DNA of 64,000 nucleotides from Chloroflexota bacterium (lineage in GTDB: Bacteria > Chloroflexota > FW602-bin22 > JACPRP01): contig JACQUC010000100.1 of NCBI GenBank assembly GCA_016210495.1, positions 39,595 to 103,594 on the forward strand, given 5' to 3'. Position numbers and translations under genes: made by a program. Under the pieces are notes generated by a model. That model saw nothing but the letters and a program-made list of their open reading frames with translations, was not told the origin of the DNA and made no database searches. Shown here in pieces: positions 8,139-16,900 of the stretch (positions within the stretch are counted from its first letter, which is position 1; each line of letters begins with the position of its first letter).

Positions 8139-8636
8139 GTGGGCACCCGTTACCGCTTTCGCCAATTCATCGCGGCCGTAGCGGCCAAGGTAGAGCCCGA
8201 GGAACTGCCGCCATTACGTCAGTATCTTGGTCCGGCGGAGTTACGTTTGTTCCGGGCTATGCCAGTGCAAGATCAGCGACACTGCCTCAACGTTTTCGTT
8301 GAGTTGCGGCGCGCGGGCTACGAAGACAAGCCACTGCTCCAGGCGGCGTTGCTGCACGACGTAGGCAAGGGCGGCGTGGGACTGGGCGTCTGGCACCGTG
8401 TGGCCATCGTCCTCTTAAAGGCGCTGGCGCCGCGGCTGCTGTCCGCAATCGCTTCACACGACAAAGGAAGCTGGCGCTATCCGTTCTGGGTCCATCGCCA
8501 TCACGCCGGTCTGGGAGCATCTGTGCTCCGCCAGGCCGGCTCGTCGGCCCGTGTTGTGGAGCTGGTGCTGGGTCACCATAGTCCTTCGCAGGATCCATTG
8601 GCTCACGCCCTCTGGCAGGTAGATGGGCAGAATTGA
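8139..8636 (+). CDS. HD-domain phosphohydrolase-like protein
   Basis: A 165-residue HD-superfamily protein. The metal-binding pair His73-Asp74 is in LLHDVGKGG, with further metal-ligand histidines in SHDKGSW, HRHHAGLG and LGHHSP. HD proteins hydrolyse phosphate esters of nucleotides or cyclic dinucleotides, but nothing here identifies the substrate. It starts at GTG 8139, one base after the stop of the site-2 protease gene, so the two are almost certainly co-translated. Confidence 0.75.
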   Translation: MGTRYRFRQFIAAVAAKVEPEELPPLRQYLGPAELRLFRAMPVQDQRHCLNVFVELRRAGYEDKPLLQAALLHDVGKGGVGLGVWHRVAIVLLKALAPRLLSAIASHDKGSWRYPFWVHRHHAGLGASVLRQAGSSARVVELVLGHHSPSQDPLAHALWQVDGQN

Positions 8637-8654
8637 TCATAATCAATCGGCGTC

Positions 8655-8682
8655 GTAGGGCGGGTTTGAAACCCGCCCCTAC
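8655..8682. repeat. Palindromic repeat of the GTAGGG-cGCCCCTAC type
   Basis: GTAGGGCGGGTTTGAAACCC followed by GCCCCTAC forms a near-perfect hairpin. Related elements occur at 46283-46306 and 52731-52768, with half copies near 28373 and 52835. Confidence 0.6.
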
Positions 8683-8725
8683 AAATGGTAGGTTTAGTGC
8701 CGAATTGTTTGAGGTGGGGAAACCA

Positions 8726-9676
8726 ATGGCGAGAATAACCATTATCGGCCTGGGACTGATCGGCGGGTCGCTTGGCATGGCGCTGCGCCGAGCGAGACTG
8801 GGGCCGGAAATCGTCGGCCACGACCTGCGGCACGAGATCGCCAACAAAGCGCGCCAGCGCGGCGCGATCGATCGCGCGGAGTGGAACCTGCCCGCCGCCG
8901 TCGAAAAAGCCAAACTCGTCGTCATCGCCACGCCGGTTGGTGCCATCGAAACCATCTTTCGACAGGTTGCTCCATACCTGCCTGAAGGTGGCATAGTTAC
9001 GGATGTGGGCGGCACCAAGGAGCACGTCCTGCGCTGTGCCGACGAGCTGCTTCCAAACGGGGTGAGCTTCGTTGGCGGCCATCCGATGGCCGGCAGCGAG
9101 CTATCGGGTATCGACGAAGCCAGCGCCGATCTCTTCGCCGGCTGCACCTACTGTCTCACTCCCTCTGCCAAAGCCAGCGCCGACGCTGTCGAAACCGTGG
9201 CGGGCATCGTCTCGGCCATTGGCGCCCAGCCCTACTTCATCGAGGCCGCCGAGCACGACAGTTTCGTGGCCGCGGTAAGCCACCTGCCCTTCATCGCCGC
9301 GACCGCACTTGTCAACACGGCTGCCAAGAGCTATGTCTGGCGAGAGATGAGCAGGGTCGCGGCCAGTGGCTTCCGCGATACGACGCGCCTTGCCAGCGGG
9401 GACGCCGTCGTCCACCGGGACGTTTGCGAGACAAACCGCGAGAGCATCATGCGTTGGCTCGATGGCTACATCGTCGAGCTGGCCGACACGCGGCGAGCCA
9501 TCGAGGTGGGGGGCGCTTCTCTGGAGGCCATCTTTACGGCCGCAAGGGAGGCGAGAGATAAGTGGCTGAGCGGACGAGTCCAGGAGGCGCCCACACCGCT
9601 TGAGATCCCCGGGCCGGGCGAGCAACTCCGCCAGATGTTGATGGGAGGACTCAAGCCGAAGGAGAGGAAGAAGTAG
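8726..9676 (+). CDS. tyrA: Prephenate dehydrogenase
   Basis: A 316-residue NAD(P)-dependent dehydrogenase converting prephenate to 4-hydroxyphenylpyruvate in tyrosine synthesis. It starts with the Rossmann motif IIGLGLIGGS (residues 6-15), then VIATPVGAIE and TDVGGTK. The catalytic-region GGHPMAGSE and the SHLPFIAATAL helix of the C-terminal dimerisation domain follow. No ACT domain is attached, so feedback control by tyrosine through ACT is not expected. ATG 8726 is preferred over upstream starts because GAGGTGGGG precedes it and the Rossmann fold begins directly after. Its 3' end overlaps the convergent HicB-like gene by 26 bp. Confidence 0.9.
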   Translation: MARITIIGLGLIGGSLGMALRRARLGPEIVGHDLRHEIANKARQRGAIDRAEWNLPAAVEKAKLVVIATPVGAIETIFRQVAPYLPEGGIVTDVGGTKEHVLRCADELLPNGVSFVGGHPMAGSELSGIDEASADLFAGCTYCLTPSAKASADAVETVAGIVSAIGAQPYFIEAAEHDSFVAAVSHLPFIAATALVNTAAKSYVWREMSRVAASGFRDTTRLASGDAVVHRDVCETNRESIMRWLDGYIVELADTRRAIEVGGASLEAIFTAAREARDKWLSGRVQEAPTPLEIPGPGEQLRQMLMGGLKPKERKK

Positions 9677-9896
9677 GGTCTATGCCTTCAACCACGGGTA
9701 GTTGGTGCCCTTCACGTAGGGCAATAAGAATCCAATCCTCGACCACTTCCTGCAGTTCCTGTCGGCACGCCTCGAGCGTTGGAGCGTTTGCCCAGACCCC
9801 CTGGAAGCCAGGAATTCTTCCGTAGTAAGTGCCGCTGTCTGGCATGATCTCGTAGCAGGCGCTGCGCATGGCCGCCTGTATGTAATCGGTCAGCAT
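9651..9896 (-). CDS. HicB-like protein, no HicA partner seen
   Basis: An 81-residue protein with the HicB partial RNase H-like fold: YEIMPDSGTYYGRIPGFQGVWANAPT, then a helix ELQEVVEDWILIALREG. HicB proteins normally neutralise the HicA mRNA interferase. No HicA-like frame is found on either side, so it is probably a solitary HicB-family protein. There is no DNA-binding extension at the C-terminus. It has its own promoter (9977-10005) and converges on tyrA, overlapping its last 26 bp. Confidence 0.7.
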   Translation of the reverse strand: MLTDYIQAAMRSACYEIMPDSGTYYGRIPGFQGVWANAPTLEACRQELQEVVEDWILIALREGHQLPVVEGIDPTSSSPSA

Positions 9897-9976
9897 TGTG
9901 TCGTCTCCAAATCACACCAGCGAGAGCGAGCAACAAGCGGTGAATCTTTGTCACCTGGCTCCACTTGGCCTCACGC

Positions 9977-10005
9977 TATATAGCATGGCCGTGGCCTGAA
10001 TTCAA
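9977..10005 (-). promoter_or_regulatory. Promoter for the HicB-like gene
   Basis: On the minus strand TTGAAT (10005-10000), a 17-bp spacer ending in TGC, and TATATA (9982-9977), an extended -10. It lies about 80 bp upstream of the start codon. Confidence 0.5.
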
Positions 10006-10425
10006 GCGAGAGGTTGCCAAATTAGACCTTGATTCCTCCTCGCCGATGGCGTAGAATGGGCTCGTTAATTGTAGCTGGAGTGCGCCGAGGCACGATGGCG
10101 ACGATGTTCGTCACGAATCAGCAACGTGCCCAGGCGAACGATCCTCTGGGCATCATCGTGACTTCCGCTCAACGCCGTGGCGGGGTGGGGACGGGCGGTT
10201 CCTCCGCGTATTCATCGTTGAATCCAATTCCCTAGTTTGGCACGCACACGCGTGTCAGCCTGGCCTTCATTCACACTTGAAAACACTCAATAGAGCAAAA
10301 CAGACGTGATTCTACGACCGGATTTCTGCCGGTTATCTTGTTACCTAACGGTCTCTCGGTTGGAGATGTATCAAGGGCAGTACCGTACCCTCGGGGTTGT
10401 CCTGGGGAGAAGAGGGGGTGCAAAG
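10006..10425. other. Gene-free stretch before the zinc-ribbon cluster
   Basis: No gene or strong promoter was recognised in these 420 bp. A 68-codon frame at 10029-10235 (plus) has no ribosome binding site or recognisable motif. A short ACCGG/CCGGT hairpin lies at 10318-10334. The promoter of the zinc-ribbon cluster should lie here but could not be placed. Confidence 0.4.
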
Positions 10426-11298
10426 TTGAAATGCCCACAGTGCGGCACGGAGGCGGAGCCCGAGGCGAGGTTTTGCGGAGAGTGTGGCGCCGACCTTGGC
10501 CGCAAGTTTTGCCCGCATTGCAAGACCGAAGCCGATTCGCGAATGCGCTTCTGCCCTGAATGCGGCAAGCGGCTGGATGAACCTTTGGCGGCGGATGGAG
10601 GGCAGGCGGGGCCGAGAACGGAAGCACCCGCTAGCGGACCTGGCGCGCCCGGCGGCCCGAGCAAGGAGCCGATGAATGGGCAGCAAGCCAGGGAGAAGGA
10701 GGTGCAGGAACCGGAGCGGCAGAAGAAGGGCCGGGGCTGCATTGGCTGGGGCTGCCTCATCTTCACCTTGCTGCTGGTGCTGTTACTGTTGGTGGCAGGC
10801 GCGGGTGCGGCGATATTCTTCCGCGTCCCGGAGCGAATTGGGCTGGTGAAGTCGCCAGCCGAGCGATTGTTCTCGGGCACGCCCGATCGGCAGGCGGCGA
10901 GGGAACTGAAAGACGAGTTGGCCAGGGCCGGGGTCGATACAAAGGGTTTGGACATCTACGTCTTGCCGGTAACAGGAAAAGATTCCAGCGTGGCCATCGC
11001 GGTAATGGATTCGTCCAGGGGATTTCGCTTCGGCAGCACCCGAGGGCGGGACCCAGTGATAGACTTTATGGGCCGGCTGTCGACGAGCAAGACGGCTGAA
11101 GCGGCGGGCATCAAGCGGGTGGCCATCGACTACCGCAACGAGAAAGGGGAGTCTCTACTTGCCTTAACCGCGTCCGTCGACGCGGCCTCGGGGTTCGCCC
11201 GCGGGGGAGTGAGCCGGGAAGAGTTCATGCAGAACCTCGAGGGCAAGGCGAACTGGCAGGCAGTGACGGAGGAGGCGCTGAAATGGCTGCAGCAATAG
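10426..11298 (+). CDS. Double zinc-ribbon, single-TM protein
   Basis: A 290-residue protein of unknown function. It has two tandem zinc ribbons in the first 50 residues (CPQC...CGEC and CPHC...CPEC), a charged Gly/Pro/Glu-rich linker, a transmembrane helix at about residues 107-132 (CLIFTLLLVLLLLVAGAGAA), and an extracytoplasmic region of about 155 residues without a recognised fold. The start is TTG 10426, chosen because AGAGGGGGTG lies 5 nt upstream and translation then begins directly at the ribbon, as in relatives in this cluster. It is the first gene of a nine-gene plus-strand block and overlaps the next by 16 bp. Topology predicts cytoplasmic ribbons and an outward C-terminus. Confidence 0.7.
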   Translation: MKCPQCGTEAEPEARFCGECGADLGRKFCPHCKTEADSRMRFCPECGKRLDEPLAADGGQAGPRTEAPASGPGAPGGPSKEPMNGQQAREKEVQEPERQKKGRGCIGWGCLIFTLLLVLLLLVAGAGAAIFFRVPERIGLVKSPAERLFSGTPDRQAARELKDELARAGVDTKGLDIYVLPVTGKDSSVAIAVMDSSRGFRFGSTRGRDPVIDFMGRLSTSKTAEAAGIKRVAIDYRNEKGESLLALTASVDAASGFARGGVSREEFMQNLEGKANWQAVTEEALKWLQQ

Positions 11299-11957
11299 GT
11301 AAGCTCAAGCGGGCCATCGTGATCGCGATGGTCGGATTTCTTCTCGTCGGCCTTCCCGCCTGCACGCAGGGTGACGTCGACCTGGTGATCGATTTCATAG
11401 AGGAGTGGGCGCGCTACAAGAAGATTCACCCTACCAATGCCGACGGGGGTGTCAACCTGGAGGGCGTGGCCAACATAGCGACGCGGGAGATGGGGTTCTC
11501 CACTGGCGACGAGGAGGCCGACGCGGCAATAGATGCCGGCAAGGTGATTCACAACTTGCAAGAGGCGGACAAACTGATGGACGAGGGCCGGCAGAACCGG
11601 GATCCGGCAAAGATGGACGAGGCGCTCAAGAAGCGGCCCGACGACTGGAGCTATAACCTATCGCGAGCCAATCTTGCCCTGGAACAAGGGGAGATGAACA
11701 CGTTCTACCAACATCGCGACCGGTCTAATGACCCCCACGCCAGTCCCCGGGAGAGGAGTTCGCGTGCTCAGCAAAACATAAGCGAATTGGAAGATCTAAG
11801 GCGCCGGCTTGGCGGTGATTTCTCGAGCGGCGAACAGTGCCAGAACCTTTTCTTTGAGCTCGGCAACGCTTATGGGTATCGGGCACACGCTGGAGGCCAG
11901 CGAGATGTGGACATCCAGCAGGGATATTATCGGGAAGGGGAACGCTGTCCCAAGTGA
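11283..11957 (+). CDS. Lipoprotein of unknown function
   Basis: A 224-residue protein with a lipoprotein signal peptide (AIVIAMVGFLLVGLPAC, cysteine near residue 27). The mature part is mostly helical and hydrophilic (NLQEADKLMDEGRQ, WSYNLSRANLALEQGEMNTF) and may hold a TPR-like pair of helices, but no family was recognised. It overlaps the zinc-ribbon gene upstream by 16 bp, so the two are coupled and may form one membrane-associated unit. Confidence 0.65.
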   Translation: MAAAIGKLKRAIVIAMVGFLLVGLPACTQGDVDLVIDFIEEWARYKKIHPTNADGGVNLEGVANIATREMGFSTGDEEADAAIDAGKVIHNLQEADKLMDEGRQNRDPAKMDEALKKRPDDWSYNLSRANLALEQGEMNTFYQHRDRSNDPHASPRERSSRAQQNISELEDLRRRLGGDFSSGEQCQNLFFELGNAYGYRAHAGGQRDVDIQQGYYREGERCPK

Positions 11958-12033
11958 CGACGGCTGCGAGATGGAGCGTGCGCCAGCTTGAGGAGAACCG
12001 GTTAGATCTGCGATATGCGTCAGGAGTGATCCG

Positions 12034-12162
12034 ATGAGCAGAAGAAGCCAAACCAAGAGCATCTTCCCGCGGGAACGCCCCAAGTTCTGCATTCACTGCG
12101 GCGCCCGTTCGGAGCCCGGCTGGAAATTCTGCGTCGACTGCGCGCGTCGCATCGGGGGTTAG
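12034..12162 (+). CDS. 42-residue zinc-ribbon microprotein
   Basis: A very small gene: ATG 12034 after CAGGAGTG, stop TAG 12160-12162. Nearly the whole product is one zinc ribbon, with FCIHCGARSEPGWKFCVDC holding two CxxC pairs 10 residues apart. The same ribbon (PKFC..CGAR.EPG.KFC..C) ends the protein at 17703-18401, so it looks like a free-standing copy of that domain. Function is unknown; it could act as a zinc-bound partner of the larger proteins in this block. It is too short for most gene finders. Confidence 0.6.
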   Translation: MSRRSQTKSIFPRERPKFCIHCGARSEPGWKFCVDCARRIGG

Positions 12163-12272
12163 AGAGAAGTGTGAGGAGTTGCGCGACCTCGATCCCGCAC
12201 GGGCGGAGGGAGCTCCATCTCGGCTTTCGAGCAGTCGCCGAAGAGCAATTAAATACGACCAGGAGGTGAACC

Positions 12273-13262
12273 GTGAGATGCTCGAAGTGCGGTGCTGAGA
12301 ACCCCTCAGGAAACAGATTCTGCGGCTCGTGCGGGGCGACCCTGGCACCCGGCGGCAGGCCGGAAGGGAGCACCTGCGCTTCCTGCGGGGCCGCACTGGC
12401 CGAAGGAGTGAGCCATTGCGGGCAATGCGGCGCGCCTGTCGGCTCGGCGGCGGGTCCTGCCAGCTCCTCTGCTTCGGTGGCTACACCGCCGGCAGTGCAG
12501 CCTGGCCCGGGTTTCGTCGAGGGCACGCTGGCGCCTTTTCTCCGTTCGGTCAACAGGGAGCCCACGGGGCTGGCGGCGGCAGGGGTCGTGTTCGTGGTTG
12601 GCGCCCTGGTCTCCCTGCTAGGCTGGTGGCCGCTCGGCCTGCCCGCGCGCACGATCAACGCCTTCGTGCCGCAGGGCAACTGCGTCGGGGTGGTGCCCGG
12701 CTCGTTCGCGATGTACGTTTGCTCGATGAAGGTCGCCGCCCTCTCGGTGTTCGGCCCGGTAGGGTTGATGGTGCTGCTGATCGTCATGCGCCAAACGGTG
12801 ACGGCGTGGTTGAAGACGCTGATGCCGAGGTTGCACACGGAGGCGCGTTTCCTCGTCGGCCCTGTTGCGGCGACCGCGCTGTTCACCATGGCCTGGGCCG
12901 GCGTGCACGACGCGGCGCCCGGTCGATCGGGGCTGCTTCCTCAGAACGTGTTCCCGGCCGTCGTGGGCCTTTTCACCTTTGCAGTGGGCCGGTACGGGCC
13001 GGCCGTGCAGCGCGCCCTCGGCGCGTTCTTTGATTTTCGAGATCGCTTTCCACGGTGGATGCGGTTTGTGGCGGCGATGCTGGTTCCTCTGGCGCTTTCG
13101 CTGATAATCACCTATCAACAGCGGGTGTCGCAGGAGACCTTGAAGGAGCAGGTCATCGTCCTGGTGGCGCTGGCCACCAGCTATCTGGCGCTGGCGCCTC
13201 GCGCGGGCGACCTGCTGGCCGGTGTGCGGGAGATGGTCAAAAAACGACAGGGGGGAGGATGA
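12273..13262 (+). CDS. Double zinc-ribbon multipass membrane protein
   Basis: A 329-residue protein. Two zinc ribbons lie in the first 55 residues (CSKCGAENPSGNRFCGSCG and CASCGAALAEGVSHCGQCG). An Ala/Pro/Ser linker and five or six transmembrane helices from about residue 100 follow (GLAAAGVVFVVGALVSLLG, VAALSVFGPVGLMVLLIVM, FVAAMLVPLALSLIITY, VIVLVALATSYLALAP). It starts at GTG 12273 after a perfect AGGAGGTGA. No transporter or enzyme family is recognised. It is followed within 4 bp by another membrane protein. Confidence 0.7.
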   Translation: MRCSKCGAENPSGNRFCGSCGATLAPGGRPEGSTCASCGAALAEGVSHCGQCGAPVGSAAGPASSSASVATPPAVQPGPGFVEGTLAPFLRSVNREPTGLAAAGVVFVVGALVSLLGWWPLGLPARTINAFVPQGNCVGVVPGSFAMYVCSMKVAALSVFGPVGLMVLLIVMRQTVTAWLKTLMPRLHTEARFLVGPVAATALFTMAWAGVHDAAPGRSGLLPQNVFPAVVGLFTFAVGRYGPAVQRALGAFFDFRDRFPRWMRFVAAMLVPLALSLIITYQQRVSQETLKEQVIVLVALATSYLALAPRAGDLLAGVREMVKKRQGGG

Positions 13263-13266
13263 TCGT

Positions 13267-13920
13267 TTGAAGGCAGGAACGTATCGTGACCGATTGGATG
13301 AGCCAAGGTTGCTGCCGCACGAGATCGCGCTGGGGGTGGCGCTGGCCGGAGCCTCCGGCGCGGCGGTGCTGGCGCACACTTTCGGGCCGGTCCCCATGTC
13401 CTTCACGGCGCCGTTCGTGGTGATGCCCACGGCGTCGGTGCTGGTCATCCTCGCGCTGCTGCGAACGAGGCGCTACCAGCGGCTGCATCTGTTTGCCGGG
13501 CGACTGCTGATGGGTGGCGCGTGGGGGCTGGCCGCGACACTGGCCTACGACGCGATCCGCCCGCTACTGAAGCTGATCTTTGGCTTCACTTTCGATCCAT
13601 TTCGTGCCATGCCGATCTTCGGCCAGCTCATCACGGGCCTTCCCGCGACGGACCCCGCGTCCCTGGCCGCCGGATGGGCCTATCACTTCTGGAACGGGAT
13701 CAGCTTCGGGATGATGTTCGCCCTGGTGCGGCCGCGCGGCGGCCCGATTGCCGGTTTCGTCTGGGCGATGATATTGCAAGGCCTGATGATGGCCGCCTAT
13801 CCGACCTTTCTTCAGGCGCGTCTGGACGACCCTGGTTTCCTGGCCACGGGGATAGTTGGCCACGGGCTGTGGGGAATCGTACTGGGCGCCGGTTTGCGGA
13901 AAGGAGGGCGCTATGCGTAG
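13267..13920 (+). CDS. Polytopic membrane protein of unknown function
   Basis: A 217-residue membrane protein with about six hydrophobic segments (EIALGVALAGASGAAVLAH, MPTASVLVILALL, LLMGGAWGLAATLAY, GFVWAMILQGLMMAAY, TGIVGHGLWGIVLGAGL). The start is TTG 13267, placed by the GGGGGAGG at 13251-13258; the frame is open back to 13222, but that would overlap the upstream gene. The 3' end overlaps the RHS gene start by 8 bp. No family recognised. Position suggests a role in placing or exporting the RHS protein, which is an inference. Confidence 0.65.
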   Translation: MKAGTYRDRLDEPRLLPHEIALGVALAGASGAAVLAHTFGPVPMSFTAPFVVMPTASVLVILALLRTRRYQRLHLFAGRLLMGGAWGLAATLAYDAIRPLLKLIFGFTFDPFRAMPIFGQLITGLPATDPASLAAGWAYHFWNGISFGMMFALVRPRGGPIAGFVWAMILQGLMMAAYPTFLQARLDDPGFLATGIVGHGLWGIVLGAGLRKGGRYA

Positions 13921-16900
13921 GCTGTTACCGATACTGGGCCTCGCGCTCGTCATGGGCGCGGTCCCGCCCGACGTCGCCCTGGCGCACGACTGCTCGAGCC
14001 TGGTCGATTGTTTGCAGACCGCGGGCTACAACGCCGTGGTGGCCATCGTGGGAGGCATCCTCGCCATTATTGCCGGCATCCTGGGTATCTCCATCGCCCA
14101 GGTGGCCAGCGCCGTAAACCTTGACCTTTCCGAGGCGACCGAAGGAGCCCCGGGCGCCGATATCTGGGACCTTCTGGACGCCATGGGGGGGCCGGGAGAC
14201 AACCCGTTCACGCACTTCCACGGTGGCCAGGGGCCGGGCCTATGCGGAGGGCAGGGTCTGCCAAACCACTGGGTGAATACGGCGAGCCTCAGTCTGGTTA
14301 TCCAGGACACGATCTTCGCTTCCCGGGGGCTGGGGCCAACCGTCAAGATTCAGCTCAACTACAGCGCTGGCCCAGGCCGGTCCGGAATCCTTGGGCGGAG
14401 CTGGGCTTTCGCCTACGAGTCCAGCATCGCTCAGACCGGCGACACGATCGTCCTGTGGAAGGGCTCGGGCCAGAGGCTGCGGTACCAAGCAGGCGCCTCG
14501 GCTGGCCGTGACAACCCGCAAGCTCCGCGCGAAGCGGTTTCCGTCGACGGAAAGCTTGATCGTCTGGTCGATCACGGAGGATACTGGCTTTTCAGCGAAA
14601 AGGACACTCGCCTGGTATACCGTTACGACAAATCCCCGGGCGGCGCTGCCCGGCTGGTCTCCATCGCCGACAACAGCGGAAACCTGGTCGAGATCAGCTA
14701 CAACCAGGACGGAACCATTACGGCCATTACTGACGCCTCGGGCCGATCCACTCACCTGGCCTACGACGGCCAGCGGCGCTGCTCCTCGCTCGTCGTCCCG
14801 GGCGGCCACCGGGCGGAGTTCGCTTATGATCCGCGGGGTAACCTGGCGCAGGTGGTCGATCTGCAGGGTGTCGTCACCAACTACGAATACGATGCCGAGC
14901 ACTACCTCGTTCGAATGATCGTGGGCGGCAGTCGCAAGACCACCACGTTTGTGTACCAGGCAGGTGGGCAGAGCAAGCGCATCGCCGGGGTAACGGATGC
15001 GGAAGGAAACACCACTCGCTACGAGATGGCTTCGGTCGACCCGCGGCAGGTTAGAGTCGTCGATCCGGAAGGGAAGGCCACCCTTTACTGCAGCACGAAG
15101 GAGGGGCTCACCGAGCGGATCGTGGACCCGGCGGGGAGCGTCGTCCAGTTCGGCTATGCCCGGGGTCTCAGGGTGAGCAGTAGCGGTCGCAACGGCCAGA
15201 TGATTCAAAGGGAGTACGACGCGAGGGGCAACGTCATCAGAATCACGGATCCCTTGGGCAATTCGTGGTCGCGCGCTTACGACGCGCACGACAACCTGGT
15301 CTCGGCGACCAATCCGCTGGGAGGGGCTGCGCGCTACGCCTACGACCAGCAGCATCGCTTGGTCAGGATGACCTCGCCCACAGGGAGGGCGTCGACCTAC
15401 GACTACGACGCCAGGGGACTCCTCGTCGCGACGACCGACCCGGGCGGCAACAGGACCACTTTCGGCTACGATCGGTTTGGCAATCTCGCCGAGGTCGCCA
15501 GTCCGGTCGGGGACACCATAGGGGTTGCCTACGACGAGCAAGGTCTGGCGCTGCGGTCAATCACCGACCCTCGCGGGAATACCACCCAGGCTCAGTACGA
15601 CCGCAACAACCGGCTGACCCAGGTCGTTCATCCCGATGCCTCCAGCAGGACGCACCTCTACGATTGCTGCGCGGGGATAGCCACGATCGACGAGAACGGA
15701 AACCGAACCGAATACGTGCGCGGCGAAACCCTGAGCATCCAGCAGCACATCGACGCGATGTGGAATCGCAGCAGCTACAGCTACGATCGCAACGGCCGGC
15801 TGGTCGCGGCGGTCGATCCTCTGGGCAGGCGCTGGACCCTGACCTACGACGACGTCGGCCGACTGGCTCGGTTCACGGATCCCACCGGCCAGGCGCTGCA
15901 GATGGGCTACGACCGGGGGGGCAACTTGCTCTCCCTCGAGGACCAGCGGGGCCATCGAACGCGCTCTACCTATGACGCGCGGGCTCTGGTGACGCAGGTA
16001 ACCGATCCGCTCGGAGCCGCCAGGGGCTTGGCGTGGGACGCGCTGGGTCGTCTGGACACGATAACCAACGCCCGTGGTGGGAGGATCAAGCATGCTTACG
16101 ATGCCGATGGCCGGCTGACGTCGAAATCATGCGACGGCGTTCAGGTCGCCGTCTTCCAGTACGACGCGGTTGGCAACTTCAGCGCGGCCCGCGATTCCAG
16201 CGGCGAGACCGCCTACTCGTATGATGGCGCCGGTCGAGTGATTTCCATCGTCTATCCGGACGGCCTGAGGCTATCCTTCTCGTACGACGCCGCGAGCAAC
16301 GTCCATACCATCACCTACCCGGGTGGGATGGTCGTCGAATACGCCTACGATGTACGGGACCGCGTGAGCCGCATCGCCTGGGGGAATGCCTCCGTGTCCC
16401 TGGCCTACGACGCGGCGGGCAACCTGCTCGGCGAGTCACGCTCCAACGGCACGGCCAGCGCCTACCGCTACAACGCCAACCGGGTGTTCACCGAGATCGT
16501 GCACCAGAGAGGGTCGGAGAAGTTCATCAGGTTCGCCTACAACAGCGATGGAAAGATCACACGTGAATCGGCCGTCCTGCCCCTGGAGGCGCTCCCCGAA
16601 GCGATATCGGTTGCCACCACCTACAATGACGCGAATCAGATCGTGACCCGAGGGTCCGACGCTTACGTCTACGATGGCGACGGCAATCTGGTCGAAATCG
16701 GCAACGGGAAGTGGCGCGCCGCCTACGATGCGGAGAATCGGCCGGTGCAGATTCGCCGTGATGGCCAGACGACCTCATACAGCTACGACGCCCTGGGCCA
16801 CCGAACGCGAGTGGCCAAAGGCGCGTCGGCCAGAAACTATCATCACGACAGCATCGGCCGGCTCATGTTCGAGACGGATGATAGTGGACGCGTGGTGGCC

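Noticed and set aside
10029..10235. 68-codon frame before the zinc-ribbon block
   Set aside because: No ribosome site, motif or recognisable similarity; low-complexity Arg/Gly composition.
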